The position numbers and the translations under genes are program-made. Below, piece by piece: positions 12,501-25,723 of a DNA stretch of 64,000 nucleotides (position 1 is its first letter; every line of letters begins with the position of its first letter). Origin of the DNA: Blasia pusilla (Eukaryota; Marchantiophyta; Marchantiopsida; Blasiales); contig CM114271.1 of the NCBI GenBank assembly GCA_050084515.1, forward strand, positions 9,920,001 through 9,984,000, read 5' to 3'. Under the pieces are notes generated by a model. The model had not been told where the DNA came from and searched no databases. It saw only the letters and a list, made by a program, of their open reading frames with translations.

Positions 12501-15500
12501 GTTGGTTTCTTTCATCTTGGTGGCGTAAGTATGCTTTAGTGCAACACTTGCACATAGACAGTCATCCAAACTCTTGTGGCCCTCTGCGGAAAAATTCCTC
12601 ATGTTCTTATCAGAACTTGGAACCTTTCCCAGTTTTTCCTCTTCGTCGACTACCCATTTCTTGGTCTTCAGCTTTCGCTTCGCCGTAACTGTACTCTCAC
12701 CTACTCTAATATCCAGATTTCGTGACCTCCTTGAGGCAATAGGCTGCTTTTCACAGACTCCTGCTCTCCTAACTTTAACCTTACTTCTTTGGTCAGGACC
12801 ATCACCTACTCTATCAAAATTAGTCTTTCCAAGGCTCACACTTCTCTTTCTTGGCAATTCACTTTTCTGTGGTTTAATTGCTTCGCCATCTACTGCTACA
12901 TCATCACAAACTGGTAACACCTCAGAGCCCTGCCATTCTTTATAACCCGTAGTTTCCATCCTCAGTCTCCGTTTTGCCTGCGGCTCACTTAAGACTTGTG
13001 CACTGTTTCTTGGCATAGGATGCATCTCCTGCATGGCCATTTTCCTTTCAGAGTCAGATTTCTTCCTGGATGTCTGCTTGCTGTTTGGATCATTAGACCT
13101 GCCATTGTATGAGAGATCGACACTGAAGGGCATTTTCTTGAGTTTTAGTAATTTCCTGAGCATACTAGACTTAGGTCTCACTTTAATGGAGGTCAAAGTG
13201 ACTGGTGACTGGTCAGATGAGGTTGACGAAGGTCTGATGGCAGTCTTTGATTCTGGAACATCCTGCTTCACCAGAACAGCCAAATCTTCGATATAGTTGG
13301 TTTTCTTCAATCTCAAACACTTTTTGTTTTGCACTCTACCATCATCTTCTTTGCTACAACCCAAGGCAAATGAAGACTGGTCAGAACTCTTAGATTTCTT
13401 TGAGAGCAACTTCTCTGGTTTCGATCCAGATAAGTGCAGTTTACCCTTCCAGTGAATGGGCTTTGAAGAACATGAAGCATTCCTCATTTTCTCTGCAGAA
13501 TCCTTCAAATGTACATCACCACCAACGTCATCAAGACATGACCCAACCATGACTTTCTCAATGCGCCCCCCATCAGGACCGTGTGATGGACGAACTTCTG
13601 CATGTAGATCTGCTTGGGAGGAGGATTTCTGTTTGTCTGGAGTAGAATCCTGCATACAAGGTACACTTTATATCACCAATGTAGCACATCCCAATAACCA
13701 AGAACCATACCTGGTACTTGCATAAATAATTGCAGTCATTGCTTTCTTTTCCATTACAAGGTTAAGAGCAAACACATGAGAACCTACCAAAGGTGTAGAA
13801 TGTGTCCCTGGGCTATTGAAGAACTCTTCCAAGCCCAGTGATGCATGTAGCTGAGAAACTGGACGTGACTGCCAAAATGGACTCACATAGTGACTTGCTT
13901 TCTCAAGTTTGGTAGTTGGCAATGTAGGATTCTGTACACGATCAAAACCCGGAGGGCATGATAAACAGTCTTCATCTCTTGATTGAACAATGTTCGGGGT
14001 ACTCTGTAGGATGATGTCACTAACCTGAACAGCACATCGGACAGGAAAAAAGAAAGTCTTTTCTTTCAAACACACACAAAAGTCCCTCATGAAGCACATC
14101 ATCAATACAACACTCTCCATAATACTGAAGAGGTTTAGACATTACTGCACAACACCGAGAGTGCTCCTTCAATATGATGTCTTGATGTGTCCAGATTCTT
14201 ATCTACTAACCAAGCAGGGTTCATTCAAATATTTGATGGAGCCATACAGGAATAAGTTCCAAGAATTTTCCAGCCTCTTTCAACTCCAAGGAACATACCT
14301 CCCTCGTGCCACACAAAGAATCCCCAACCTCATTCACTGGTGTGGGCACAGACTTTCCTGGGTGGCCAGCTCTCAAGTCATTTCTTCTCTCAAAACCAAT
14401 CAGAGGGCCAGCTCCTTCATCAAATCTCTCTCCACAAAACTTTTCTGAAGAAAACCCTCTTTCTGCACATTCATTGATTCCATGATCGTGCCTTGCTGTT
14501 TGGCCAGATCGTTTCTCCATCTCATGAAATAAAATACCATTTTGCATCATTGAGACTAGATTTTCTAGACGTGTAGGTTCCAGACGTGCATGAACATCAT
14601 GAATCTGCACAATGATCCAACAAACAGTCTTCCATTATTTCAGAGAAAACACACTAATTGCAATTACAAAGCTCGACTCTCTGATATCCACACAACGAGA
14701 GCTGACAGGTAGCTGACATACACGCAAATTGTCATTATCACAAGCCAACAGCATTCTCCCTTGAAATTTCCCGGAAACGCAGCCACATTCAAAAAGCAAC
14801 CAAAAGCCTGAGAAAAATCACCCAACACAATAATTCGAATAATCATGTTTGGAGTCATGCTAACAAGTTGGATAATCCAACTAGACACTTCAAGAAAGAT
14901 ACTCTGCTCAATACCTCCAAAGACCCATAAAGGTGACCAAAGTGTAACCAATGCAGAAGCTGTGAGAGACAAAATGGACCTTCCATACCACCTAGTCCCC
15001 CATATTTCCACCTGAGCTCCCTCCAACCCTGCAACCATGAGTTATCAATATTCATGGTAGCAGAAATTCAAAACTAGTTTTCAATAAGATTTGAAAACAG
15101 AAAACATTACAAAACACAATTAGCATAGTGCATCCTCTCCACATTCTTCTTTCAATTAGAGTCCAAAACCACTTCCAGTTGCCAGTGAATGCCACTGACA
15201 CACCCATATCCTAGAATATCAATGTCAAAAATTAGTCATAAATCAAAATACCAGAGGCAAGAAAAAAAATACAGTGATCAATACCTGGTCCTCATGTTGG
15301 AACCCAATTTCATAGCCTTCAGCAACTGTGAAGCTTTGAGCTGGCATCGGTGGCCTTCCACCTATGCCTGCTTGAGACCCTGCAGTAGAATCTGGTGGTG
15401 TGCCGTTTGTAGCAAGATAAACTGGTAACCCTTGCCCATGGGAAGGTACCAAGGCGTTATTATTTGGAAAAAACCTACCTCCAACTGGTGGCCCCCCACC

Positions 15501-18500
15501 ATAGCTGGGAGGTCTTTCATGGGAGGAAAGAGATGTGTTCTGTGAAAGAACCCCCCAAGGTGGTCCACCAGGAACAGACACAAACGGTGGCACTGATGGA
15601 ACATTTCCAGAAGAGGAACCATGGAACCCAGGAAAACACCACGATTCGGATCCTGTATGTGAACCAAATGGAAGAGTTGAATTTCTTGAGCCAGGATGTG
15701 CAGAAGGAAGGTGAACAGGTACTCCTGACTCTACCAATGCCGGTGATGTTGCACCAGGGTATTGCATTACAGAGTTCTTGCCATAACACCCGCCAGCCAC
15801 ATTGATCTGTGTGCATGGAGGCAAATATGGCATGGGCTGCTGGGCAGTGCTCATTGGATAACCTGGCTGTAAATTAGTTTTCAAAACCAAAGAGGGCTGC
15901 CCTGTATAATAAAATTTTCCAGCTCCTCCTCCATCAACAAGGACCTTCAGAGTTTTCACAACATCCTTGCTACCAACATGGAAAACTGGCAAATCTTCTG
16001 GCAAAAACCCACAACTCATCCCATCCGCAAGCTGCTTCAATGGGTAAGGTCCACTCATGCCATTATTATTATTGCTATACATCCAAACCGCTGATGTCCA
16101 GTAGGATGGAGATCCTGGAAACAAAGGCAATTCTTCACTCTTATAGAATGCTTTTGACTCTTCCGTTGGGCCATTTCTTCCATGTTCCTTTTCCCAGGCC
16201 GATAGGGTAGAAGCGAATCTGGTCACATTTCCTGGTCGTTCATCAAACGAATGCCAACTGAAACCACTGTTTTCTGGGCAGTACATCTCCACAGGGGAAC
16301 TGTCACATCACATGATACAACCATACATATTAAGTTGTTAATTGTGTCTTTCTGGTCATCACTTGTCTCCCTCTCGCAAATGGCAATAAAGTGGAATAAA
16401 AGATGAAGTTTTTGATAAAATATCAAAACCAGAGCCCACAACTTTAAAACCGAAATTTAAAGTTGTGGGCTCTGGTTTCAATAAAGAACCGAATTTTCCG
16501 GAAAATCTTTCATCAATTTTAAAGAAATTTCAAGGAACCATCAATTTCAGGCTTGAAATATCTGGTGTTTCAAACAAAGTACCTCTCAATCTCGTTAGTT
16601 TCCTTCAAAGTAAGCCCACTTCCCAGTTCTCTGACTCTTTCACTTTCAGAAGAGTCTTTGTAATTCTCCATAGAACTCCAGTGAGGATTGTGAGCAACTC
16701 TTCCCGACTGGTTCAGATCCACAACTGGACTATCTGGAATCTCCATCACTTTCTTGGCATCACTGCCATGTAAACTGGCCTCATAAGTAACCCAGATCTT
16801 TTCCGCTGGCTACACAACCAGAAAGACAAAGATTACTCACTGGTAGTCTAGAGAACCACAGCATTATGAATGCAAATCTTACCCTATAGAAACAAAAGTT
16901 CCCAGAGTTGTGCAACACTTGAGAGTGCCAATGGTGACACAATACCCCAATTTCTTCCCACCTAACAGCACCAAACACACGTGAAGAACATACAACATGA
17001 AATATGCAGGAAAAATTCCCTGGATGACAATGATAATGATTGCAGCAAATATTTGGCAGGTTCCAAGATGGAATGCTCACTGATTGTCATGAAAGGAACC
17101 CCAATATTTAAGAGGAAAGAAATTGCCACCAAAAACTCTGTTACTCTATATCCAATCTTTGAGCAGGTCGAACTGTGAGGTGGGTTGGAGTGTTCTCTTG
17201 GATTTCTTCTTGGTTTTCTTGATTTTGCATGTGGGAGGGAAATGATAGCCTTAAAACCTCTGGCTAGTCCTTTACTATTGGTAACTTCCATGGCAATTGA
17301 TCATCTATGTGACATTAAAAGTGAGCAAGTTATTAAGTACCTCTGAACGCCCTTTACAGTTCACTGACTGATCCTGGTCAGGCCCAGAAAGGTCCACCTG
17401 AATTGCTACAGCTAATACTTTCACATCTGGTGGAGAGCGACCTGTCATGAAGGATGGAGACACAGATATCCCTGGAGGGTTTGAGAGTTCCACAGTCGAT
17501 TTCTCTTTAGCAATTTCTCTCTCACTTGAAGTTCTTGACTTTAATGGTAGGATTTCTGCGTGCGTGCCCTCACACTCGTCAATCTTGTGTACGGTCCTTG
17601 CACTCAAAAATGAACTATTGCTCACAGTCCTGAAGTCCACCCCATCACTCAAAGCCACACAATCCCCTGGAAGCCTCTTTGAGAAAGGACCAGATTGGCT
17701 GTTCGCCTGCAAATGCAACTAAAATCTGGTCAGAAAGGGTTTCAGGCCAATAAGCTCACTAATTCAATTGCAAATAGAATCTAGTGACAAAATAATAGAT
17801 AAGACAAGTGTCACGAAAGTAATTACCTGAGTTGGAAAAGATAACCTTGAGAAAACAGATCCAGACCTCTTTGCACTGGCACTCAATGAGTCATCTGCCA
17901 TCAATAACCACCACAAAACTGGTGCCAGTGAGTAGACTACAAACATAAATGAATGTATGTCATCCACTAACACCAAACTACAATTGGAAAGAAAATTAAA
18001 ACTTGGGTTTTGACTAGCTAAACAGACGAATCGTTGGTCCATATGGGTAAGACACAAGTGAGAAGCACTCAAAGAAAATAAGACTTCTACCCTGGTGTCA
18101 CAAACAGAAACATCGCAACAGATAAAACATACAATAAGTTAAAAAGAGTCAGAATTTCACACTTATAGACACACTTAAAGCTTGGATAAAATGTTAACAA
18201 TAGGAAGGTTCATTAATGCATACCATCTTGGGACTCTTCAAAGGTGGACCACATGCGCTTTAAGATCTTCTCTCCATTTCTGCTCTTCTCTCGATTGTTT
18301 GTACTACAGAGTCTGCATATTGAAAGAATCACTGATGACCTCCTTCACATTTTGAGTGACGTCCCAATATTCCCCTCAAGTTGGCAGCATCATCAAGACC
18401 TACTGATGTGCAGCTATTCACATGGTGATAATCCAGAAGCCAGAAAAGTCCTCTTGCTCATATTTGTGTGGATCCCATGAGAATTACTTGGTTGAACTCT

Positions 18501-19346
18501 ACTACAATGAGAGAAAGCCTGAATTGCTGAGGATTTTGTGAACTCTACCGAAAGTAAATTAGAACTCAGTACTCATTTGAGACTCGTCAACTCAACTTGG
18601 AGAGCTCCTTGACCATATGTAGCCTGTGACTTCTCCCACTGGGAACCTGGTATTATTCTTTCACTCAGAAGGGAAAAAGCTTACCTGGTCAAAGGATTCA
18701 AGGGGTAGCACAGGTCGTCCGGCTCATTTGAAGTATCCCCATCCTGAAATTGACTGCAAACCTGTACAGACGGATGCTGGAAATAATTATCAGTACAGGA
18801 ATTGCTGCCAAGTCGACCACGTAATTGACCCATTTGTCTCTTACTCTGCTTGTCTCTGTAATTTGTACCACCTTTGGGAGGAACAGACTTCTCTTCACGT
18901 TTCCAGATACTATCGGGTGGTGGTGATTGACGATAAGCTCTGCCTCTATCATTCTTGAAATTTGAATGGTATCTTTCCCCAGGGTGACCACAGCGTCCAC
19001 TCTCATCCTTTGTGTAACACTCCTCTTGATGAGCCTCTTGGCTGGCCTCTCTACTCCAACTTCTACCTCTGGAAGAACTCTGGTTCAATAAATAATATTG
19101 TTTCCGTTTCTCTGCTCTGCTCTCCGGGAGTCCATCCTTCCAGTTATGATTCCGACCGCTATTTCTACCACATGGTCTTTCAACCGGTCTCCAGTACTGC
19201 TGGCTATCCACCATATCCTGCGACTTGGAACATTTGTCTCGAGCTTCCGTATCCCCCTGACCCTCACGCTCTGTTCCAATTTGAATCTGATCGTCATCAC
19301 CCGCCCATAATTGCCACCTGTCTGTGATCCCAGCTTCGCCGTTCAT
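9594..19346 (-). CDS. ATXR7: ATXR7/SDG25-like histone H3K4 methyltransferase (SET1 class), 15 coding exons
   Basis: Nuclear SET1/COMPASS-type enzyme that methylates histone H3 lysine 4. Exons, 5' to 3' on the minus strand: 19346-18685, 18303-18224, 17894-17827, 17706-17341, 16809-16583, 16299-15285, 14604-14299, 14024-13788, 13649-12158, 11893-11118, 10710-10588, 10303-10223, 10013-9960, 9849-9698, 9612-9594. All junctions are GT-AG and every phase fits, giving about 1885 codons without an internal stop. A GYF-like domain lies at about 530-590 ([12 protein letters not shown]). Exon 9 is long, basic and disordered. A conserved [15 protein letters not shown] block precedes the SET domain, which starts at about 1744 ([18 protein letters not shown]) and continues with [14 protein letters not shown] (NHSC about 1825-1828) and TYDYKF. 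The post-SET region has only CCC-G and lacks the usual last Cys, so the final 19-nt exon is the weakest part. Family assignment is from the SET sequence; the start is the first ATG of exon 1. Confidence 0.9.
16426..16478. repeat. Perfect 23-bp inverted repeat (hairpin) in an ATXR7-like intron
   Basis: Arms 16426-16448 and 16456-16478 are exact reverse complements around a 7-base loop. It lies in the intron between the exons ending at 16583 and starting at 16299. It could be a MITE tip, a small-RNA foldback or a recent local duplication. Confidence 0.85.
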
Positions 19347-21009
19347 TTTGCCTTCTTTTAAGACCTGAAAAAGGAACCTAAAATGCTCACAAAACCTAAA
19401 CCAAAAAATTCCAATTGACCGATTCTCCTGCGCTCAACCACCGCGGTTCAGAACTACCACGCGGTTGAAATTCTAAATCCAAGCTTTCGGCCACCTGAGC
19501 GCAAAAATCGTAAACGGCAACAGATTCAAAAAGCACTTTAATTTGGCCTTCACCGTTTGGTGACAATCGACACCACGAACCAGGGGACAGAGGAGGCATG
19601 GGGAGACCGACAGGAACTGTCATTATGCTTTACATTGCACTTTCCCCAGATTCCTAAACCCGCTCCAATCCTCACTCAATTACTACTCCCTTCAACTTTC
19701 CCTTCACCATCGCTGCGCGCGCAAACGTCTCAGTTATCGTCAAGCCCACAGAAACCACCGACGCCAATTCCTCTACCTTGAAGCACTTTCCTCAAACGTC
19801 TTTCCTCTCATCCTCTACTTCACAGTGGCATCAAACAAACGCACAGCAGAGATCGGGCCACAATTCCAGCAACGAACTCACTTACCCGCCCGTAGTTTCT
19901 GTACTAGGCAGGCAGAAAAAGGGACGCGAGCCCGCTCCTCACCACTCAACGATGACATGGAAAATTCATAAACAAATTATTCAGGTTTTGATCAGCATAC
20001 GATTCAAAAAACTACTTCGCCAACTCTAGTAATTCAATCTTTAGAGAGCAACCAGTAACAGCGAGAGCTAGGGCTAGCGTACGACGACCTCATCGTCTAC
20101 CATAACATGACGCACTCCCTCCCAGCAGCCTCCGAGCCCTAAGCTTCGCTCACCTACAGCTTTCGCGGCCCGGCAGGTGCACACATAAGACAGTCAGCGA
20201 GAGAGGCATCGGAAGGCAGTGACCGTAGAGTGTAGTGTAACGTAACCTAACATAACGTGCACTAGGAAGTGGGCACCACCAAGGTGCGTGTGGACTTCGG
20301 ACGGGTTCTTAGGACCGGCCGCAACAGGGTCGCAGCGACCTTCGTATAGCCCTTAGTTATTTTCTTCTGCCGGTTCCCGCTAGATATAGCAAAGTCGCAC
20401 ATATTTGTGCAAATATGTGCTATATCCATCCGAATACCCTTGTGGGTCCCATGAATCTTATCCGTGTAACGAGATCCGGAACCATGGGTTTGGGTTTTGG
20501 CAACGACCTCATGACTTCGGCCGCATTGGACCGGGTCCTTATTCGTTCGTTAGGCGTCACACTTAGGAAGATGTAATTTTTTAACCATTTGACCGTAAAA
20601 TAAGGACGACTTCCATTTATGTGATATGAAGTTTACTTTTGTGATTTTCAAGGCGGGTGAGTAAATATACACGCACAGTGGTCGTGGACGTCAGGCCAAA
20701 AGAGGTGAGTGTCCACCTTCGACAGCACCCCGCACCCACGGAGGGAATTTGGCCAAAAAAACTACCAATTCTGACGTTCGACCCTACAGTACGTTTCTAA
20801 TATGCCCTACTAGGGCCATACCTCACTTTCCGTAACGTTTTGTACGTCCAAATCCCATTTGGAATGGGGGATGCTGTTGGTAGTGGAGGCATACCCCTCT
20901 ATGTCATGTGGTAAGGAAAACGCCCCACAAGTCGCTCTTGCACGAATTGCCTTATTGTTGTTCCGCTTGACCAAACTACCCTGTTCTCCTCGTCTGGTTC
21001 GCTTGTTAA
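19347..21009. promoter_or_regulatory. Upstream region of the ATXR7-like gene
   Basis: 1.7 kb without a gene. It must hold the 5' UTR and promoter, but I see no certain TATA box. At 20397-20420 there is an inverted repeat with 11-bp arms (GCACATATTTG) and a 2-base centre. The family-B retrotransposon relics begin at about 21010. Confidence 0.4.
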
Positions 21010-21232
21010 GCTTGTCACGTCTATTAGGATAGATCGACGAGATCTAGTAGAGGGCCTTCGGAGATACTGGAGGACAGCCTCAAGAGGTCGAGGATGACAT
21101 GATGATGCTGCCGTAACCTGAGAGAGCATGTTTCCCCTTCGTTTCGGCTCATTTGGAGCCATATTGAGGATCTTATTATTTTGGGTAAATTACCATTTAT
21201 GATATAGTTTACTTTCCACTTTGGGAAGTGGT
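21010..21232 (+). repeat. Truncated family-B LTR copy
   Basis: The block from the GATCGACGAGATCTAGTAG motif through TTTCGGCTCATTTGGAGCCA to the AAGTGG end repeats in the adjacent copy starting at 21233, and again near 30755 and (inverted) 32760-33045. The next copy follows it in tandem. Confidence 0.7.
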
Positions 21233-21753
21233 TGTCACATCTTTTAGGATAGATCGATGAGATCTAGTAGAGCGCCTTCGTGAGTAGTGGAGGACATGCT
21301 CAGTAGGTCGAGGATGACCTGTTGAGGCCCCGAGAAACCAGAGAGAGCAGGTTTTCCCCTTCGTTTCGGCTCATTTGGAGCCATATTTAAGAACTTACTA
21401 TTTTAGGTAAGTACCATTTTGAATATATGTTCAACTTTCTATTTTTGGTAAGTGGCCCTTGACCTCCTACATCAGGTCAAGAGCCAAGGAGGTGACTTGG
21501 GAGCATAGGTTACCATGGAGAGAGTTTGGGAGAGGGGAGGGGTATACCTCAAGGAGAGAGAGCTTGAGAGCTCATTCTCTCTTTGTTGAACCTCTGGGCA
21601 TAAGGCGACGGAGCTATGGTCCCTTGCCTTGTGAATGTAACCCAAGGCTCTCATTAGGAGAGTGGGTTTGGTTTGACATGAGAGAGAGTGCACACCTTTG
21701 AGAGCTATGGTGTGAGATGGTGTAGAGAGAGATTGGATCTTACTTTACAAAGA
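21233..21753 (+). mobile_element. 5' LTR of gypsy family B (DNMT-carrying retrotransposon)
   Basis: Starts TGTCACATC and matches the 3' copy that starts TGTCATGTC at 30744. Similarity continues to about 21750 (CTTACTTTACA) and breaks there, which I take as the LTR end. No tRNA primer-binding site of the common Met type follows, and the 3' copy may extend further upstream, so the ends are approximate. Contains the uninterrupted site (ATACCTCAAGGAGAGAG, near 21545) that in the 3' LTR is split by a solo family-A LTR. Confidence 0.65.
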
Positions 21754-23255
21754 GAGAATGAGAGAGTGAGAGAGCTTCATGGGGAAGCTCGCTGGTCACT
21801 CATTGTTTTTGCAGGTTGGGGACCGTGTTCCCTGTTCAACGGCTCATGGGAGTGCTCACCAGAGCAAGGGTTGCTTTGATTGTTCTTTGCATTTGCCGAT
21901 TTTTGGTGTGGAATAGTGGCACGGGAAGCGCTTCCCAATTTCTGATAGGGATTGATTATGGGGGCGGGTTGCCCCATGTCGGCGCTCTTGGGGGCACCAT
22001 GTAGCTTGCTGATTTTTATTTTTATAGGTTTTATATTTTTGTTGGGAGAAATCGGCGAGGAAGCACTGCCAAATTTGTGTAGGAGAAAAAGATATTGGAC
22101 TTTACGGCAGTCCCTGTTAGTTTTTACTGGAATGTTCGATTCTAAATATTTTTTCGCATTATTGTAGATCGTAAGTTGTGCATGCTCTGCAACAAACAAT
22201 GCGCAATTTGGAGTTGTGAGCAAAAAGTTATGGTCAATCTTGCAAAACTCCCATTGCTAGGCGATTTTTAGGGTTAAATTGTTCAAACCCTAAACCAGCC
22301 GCCACGCCGATGGCGGCCGTCACTGTAATAGTCGCCGTCAATGGTCAACCGTCACCGTCATCGGTCGACCATCATCATCAATGGTCAATCGTCACCGTCA
22401 ATGGTCCACCGTCTGTTGTCCACCCTTTGGTTGCCATTGCCGCCATTACGGAGTGGAGGGTCTTCCACGACGTTCGTTGATTCTCTGACTTGCGTCGCCA
22501 CCACGTACTTTGTTTTGGCCTCCACCATCATCGTAGTTTCGTCATCAACCAGTGATGGTAGATGATCTCAGGTTATGGTGTTTGAGTTTTGATTTCATGC
22601 TGCTATGTTGTGATTGGTAGCCGTTCGACAACGATCAAGTATCGTGCCGTGACGCCCGTAGCCGCAACGTGCCGTCTGTTGCTGCGCCGTGCCGCTCGTG
22701 GCCACACCACATCGTCTTGATCATGGAACCACTCCTTCACTAAGGAGCAGAGCGTGTGAATTTCTAATTGAGGAGGGTATGCCGCCGAGTGCCGTGCTGT
22801 TTGTAGTCATTTCGTGCCCCTAGTGCCTCCTCAATGTGCGGTGTAGGTCGACCTACACCGCACATCGAGGAGGTTAAGCAGCATCACTACGAGAGGAGTA
22901 CGACTTGCTGATTGGAGGAGTTGTCTTCAGAACCGAGTTGGGGTCGAGATTTGCAGTTGTTGAGGAGCGACATCGACATGTGTTCAGGTTACCCATTATG
23001 GTCCTCTACCCTGCACGTGTGAGGGATTCTGGGATTTGAGTAGTTTATTTGGGGATATTGGGTTGTGTGGATGCTGAGATCATCATTCATGTATGTGGTT
23101 TAGGGGACATAGACATGTGTGGAATGTCCGGAGTTGAGGTTAGGTTGTCGATGAGATGATAGCCTGGTCGATTTGCTGCACCACGCCGTGTGTTGCCTCA
23201 CGTTACACGTCTCGGGGAGGAAGAGTGTAGATCGAGTGCCACATGTTTGGGATGA
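21754..23255 (+). other. Leader of the family-B element
   Basis: Non-coding or heavily decayed. 22290-22420 is rich in GTCACCGTCA / GGTCAACCG short repeats. A 48-bp palindrome lies at 22826-22873. The part 22620-23190 is repeated, more diverged, at about 34460-35800, which identifies that region as the leader of a second copy of the same element. Confidence 0.6.
22826..22873. repeat. 48-bp near-perfect palindrome
   Basis: CCTCCTC, then ATGTGCGGTGTAGGTCGA and its complement: each half is the reverse complement of the other except for one mismatched pair. It lies in the retrotransposon leader; the corresponding place of the second copy (about 34690-34730) lacks it. Confidence 0.9.
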
Positions 23256-24832
23256 GTGATTGAGGGATTACTCACGAGGTTGAGAGTGATCAGGTGAGAG
23301 GGGCACGAGGGTCATCACGGCATCCATTCGGGACTTTGAGAGGCGAGGTGGTGCACCCGAGAGTAGCTCTAGAGGTTTTACACGGAGTGGCACGAGGTTG
23401 CGAGGGTCTCCACGTGAGGGATCCCCTCGACCTCCTTCTGTGTCATCGTAAGACAAGGGGGAGGGTGTAGAGGAGTTTGTGAGCACATCGCCACACATTG
23501 TGCGTGGTCCTACTAGTTGGGCGTACGAGATGGACAACCAGGGTGGAGGACCGCGTAGGTTTTTAGGTGCAGTAGGCACGATTGAGTTGCACGATTTCAT
23601 GGCAGAGTTTAGGAGTTGATGCGACTCCCAACAGGCTAGGAACTCTAGAGAGTTCAACCCGTTTACAGCACGGAATGGTATGTTCCAGCATTTAGAGGGG
23701 GCGCCCATGGACGATTACCATGAGTTCTCCCACAGATATGCCCAAGAGATTGAGGCATGGCGACTCTACTATGACCCACACTATGTGTCATGGACAGAGT
23801 TGTTCCCAAATGAGGAGGAGGAGTCAGGAGAGGCTACTTCCTCTTCCACTAGTGATGTTTTATGAGGGGTCACTCGCAATGGAGTAGTTGCACCATCTAG
23901 TCGGGTTTGTCCCAAGTTCAACCCCATGGTTGAGTTCTTCGCTGAGTTGAGAGCCAGCTACCAAGGGGTACGGACGGTGAAGTTGCGGAGCATCCACGAC
24001 TTCCAGAGGCGCCCGGGTAAGAGTTTACGTGAGGCTTACACTTGCTTGCGTCGGTTGATCAACGTCACTCAAGGATGACGGAGGCTCAGGCTATCCAATC
24101 ATGGTACGCGATGTTGGACCGGACCCTGCGGACATGGACTCCGAGATAGGTCAACTGTGGCACCACGAGTTAAGGGAGGATACTGGGAGGCCGTGCCACA
24201 GAGATCTGCGCCTTCATATGCGGCTCAGCAGCAGCCGCCTACTATTACTTGTTGGTCATGTGGTGGAGCTCATCATCAACGTGATTGCACTCGTCAGGGT
24301 CATGGACATGCGCCTCAGCAAGGAGGAGGAGATGGTGCTGCATCGGGAGGTTACCAGTGTGACTATTGTCAGAGGTATGGTCATACACGCGCCAAGTGTC
24401 TCAGTTTACATCCTGAGTTACGTCCGGACTAAGGGCCAGAGAGGGCACCAGAGTGAGTAGTCAGTCCGAGTGGGCCTAGAGATCGTGCACCAGGTAGTCC
24501 CGTTGGGGGACGAGGAGCTGGAGTTGCCCGACATGGTGGTGGAGCTGCCCGTTGAGGAAGTAGAGTACCACCACCTAGACACGCCAAGGGAGACGTTGGA
24601 TGTGAGGCTAGGATGGCTGCTCAGATATAGCAGCTACAAGAGCAAATTACCGCTATGGCATTGAGGTTACCCAATGCCGGATCCGTGGCATCGACATCAT
24701 ATGGAGCAGCCAGAGATGTGGAGAATCTTGGTTGGATGTGCGGGGTTGCCAAGATGGAGGCCGCCGCAATTATGACGCGTGGATCAGCCATAGAGTTGGA
24801 TCCACAACGAGGGGAAGCCAGAAGCTTTCACG
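23256..24832 (+). pseudogene. gag of gypsy family B with two zinc knuckles
   Basis: Broken frames read a capsid-like region (EFNPFTARNGMFQHLEG, then YHEFSHRYAQEIEAW) at about 23510-23870. A nucleocapsid follows at 24157-24432 with two CCHC knuckles: CWSCGGAHHQRDC and CDYCQRYGHTRAKC. Known: gag packages the element RNA. Stops include TGA for a tryptophan that is TGG in the second copy at 47600-47630. That second copy (47100-49070) is colinear and confirms the gene. Confidence 0.82.
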
Positions 24833-25620
24833 TTGTCTGAAGCGATGAGGACCCCATCGATGGGTCCTCATCAAAGTTCCTGGAGAGTTGGTGATGTTGT
24901 TGGTGTGCAGGCACAGAGGGCAATGGGAGAAGCAAGTGCGACGACTCCAATTGTTGATGCTCATGAGGGGCATGTGTCGAGCACATTGTTGGAGGCGGCC
25001 ACCGTTGTGTACCCCGCTCCTTTATTTTCTGCTTCCAATATTATGACGTTGGGGGATACGCCCGCCGAGGCTTTTCGGTTGGCCGCTTCACTATGTGAGC
25101 GCGGAGTTGGAGTTCCTGCATCACGTTTAGAGGTGATTGCAGAGGAGGTGATGGACTTGCCCTTGGAGCGGATGCTCGGGCCGTCCACGTCAAATTCATG
25201 GCAGGTTGTGGCTGCTAGGATGGCGGAGACGCCCGCTAGACCTGCGATAGAGCGTGCCATGGCTTCTCCTGGTGTTGTGTTGCTGGATAACCCAGGAGAG
25301 GTCTTCCAGTTGGTGAGTCCCGGAGGTAGAGCTTTTAGTCCACAGCGTGTCTGGTTGGATTCAAGAGCGCAACCCCTGATGTTGGGGAAAGCGTCATTCA
25401 GAGGATTGGGCTTGACGAGAGCTGATATGGAGCGTTGTCCATTCTAGATATAGACATCCTTGGATGGAGCGATTACCACACAGTATATCACCCGACATGA
25501 GGTCATGGTGAGGATTCGCCCGGGACATCCTACAGATGAGTCCGTGGTACGAGCCAAGGCGATAGTGATTGATGCACAGTCCTAAGACGTCTTGGTTGGT
25601 GGAGCAGTGTTATGCTCAAT
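24833..25620 (+). pseudogene. Protease region of gypsy family B
   Basis: A frame at 24833-25447 and its broken continuation. The retropepsin active site appears as VWLDSRAQP at about 25350, so the invariant Asp-Ser/Thr-Gly is Asp-Ser-Arg. A beta-rich stretch follows (VMVRIRPGH, AKAIVIDAQ, DVLVGGAV) as in retroviral-type proteases, interrupted by two TAG and one TAA. The enzyme would be inactive in this copy. The 170 residues before the active site are not recognisable. Confidence 0.7.
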
Positions 25621-25723
25621 GGGGTTTTCCCTAGATTACTGGGAGAAGTCAGCATCCTACGGACCAGAATGGCAATCAGGTGATGGGCGCCTTAGCTCAT
25701 TACCCGTTTGATTCACAAGTGCA

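Noticed and set aside
12473-13725. Plus-strand frames of 70-120 codons
   Set aside because: Antisense shadows of the large ATXR7-like exon 9.
16880-17005. Possible extra ATXR7-like exon ([15 protein letters not shown] frame)
   Set aside because: The flanking exons (17341 and 16809) join in phase without it, and the splice-compatible frames stop or change phase.
20397-20420. Inverted repeat GCACATATTTG as a terminator or operator
   Set aside because: A short AT-rich dyad in a plant intergenic region; nothing ties it to a function.
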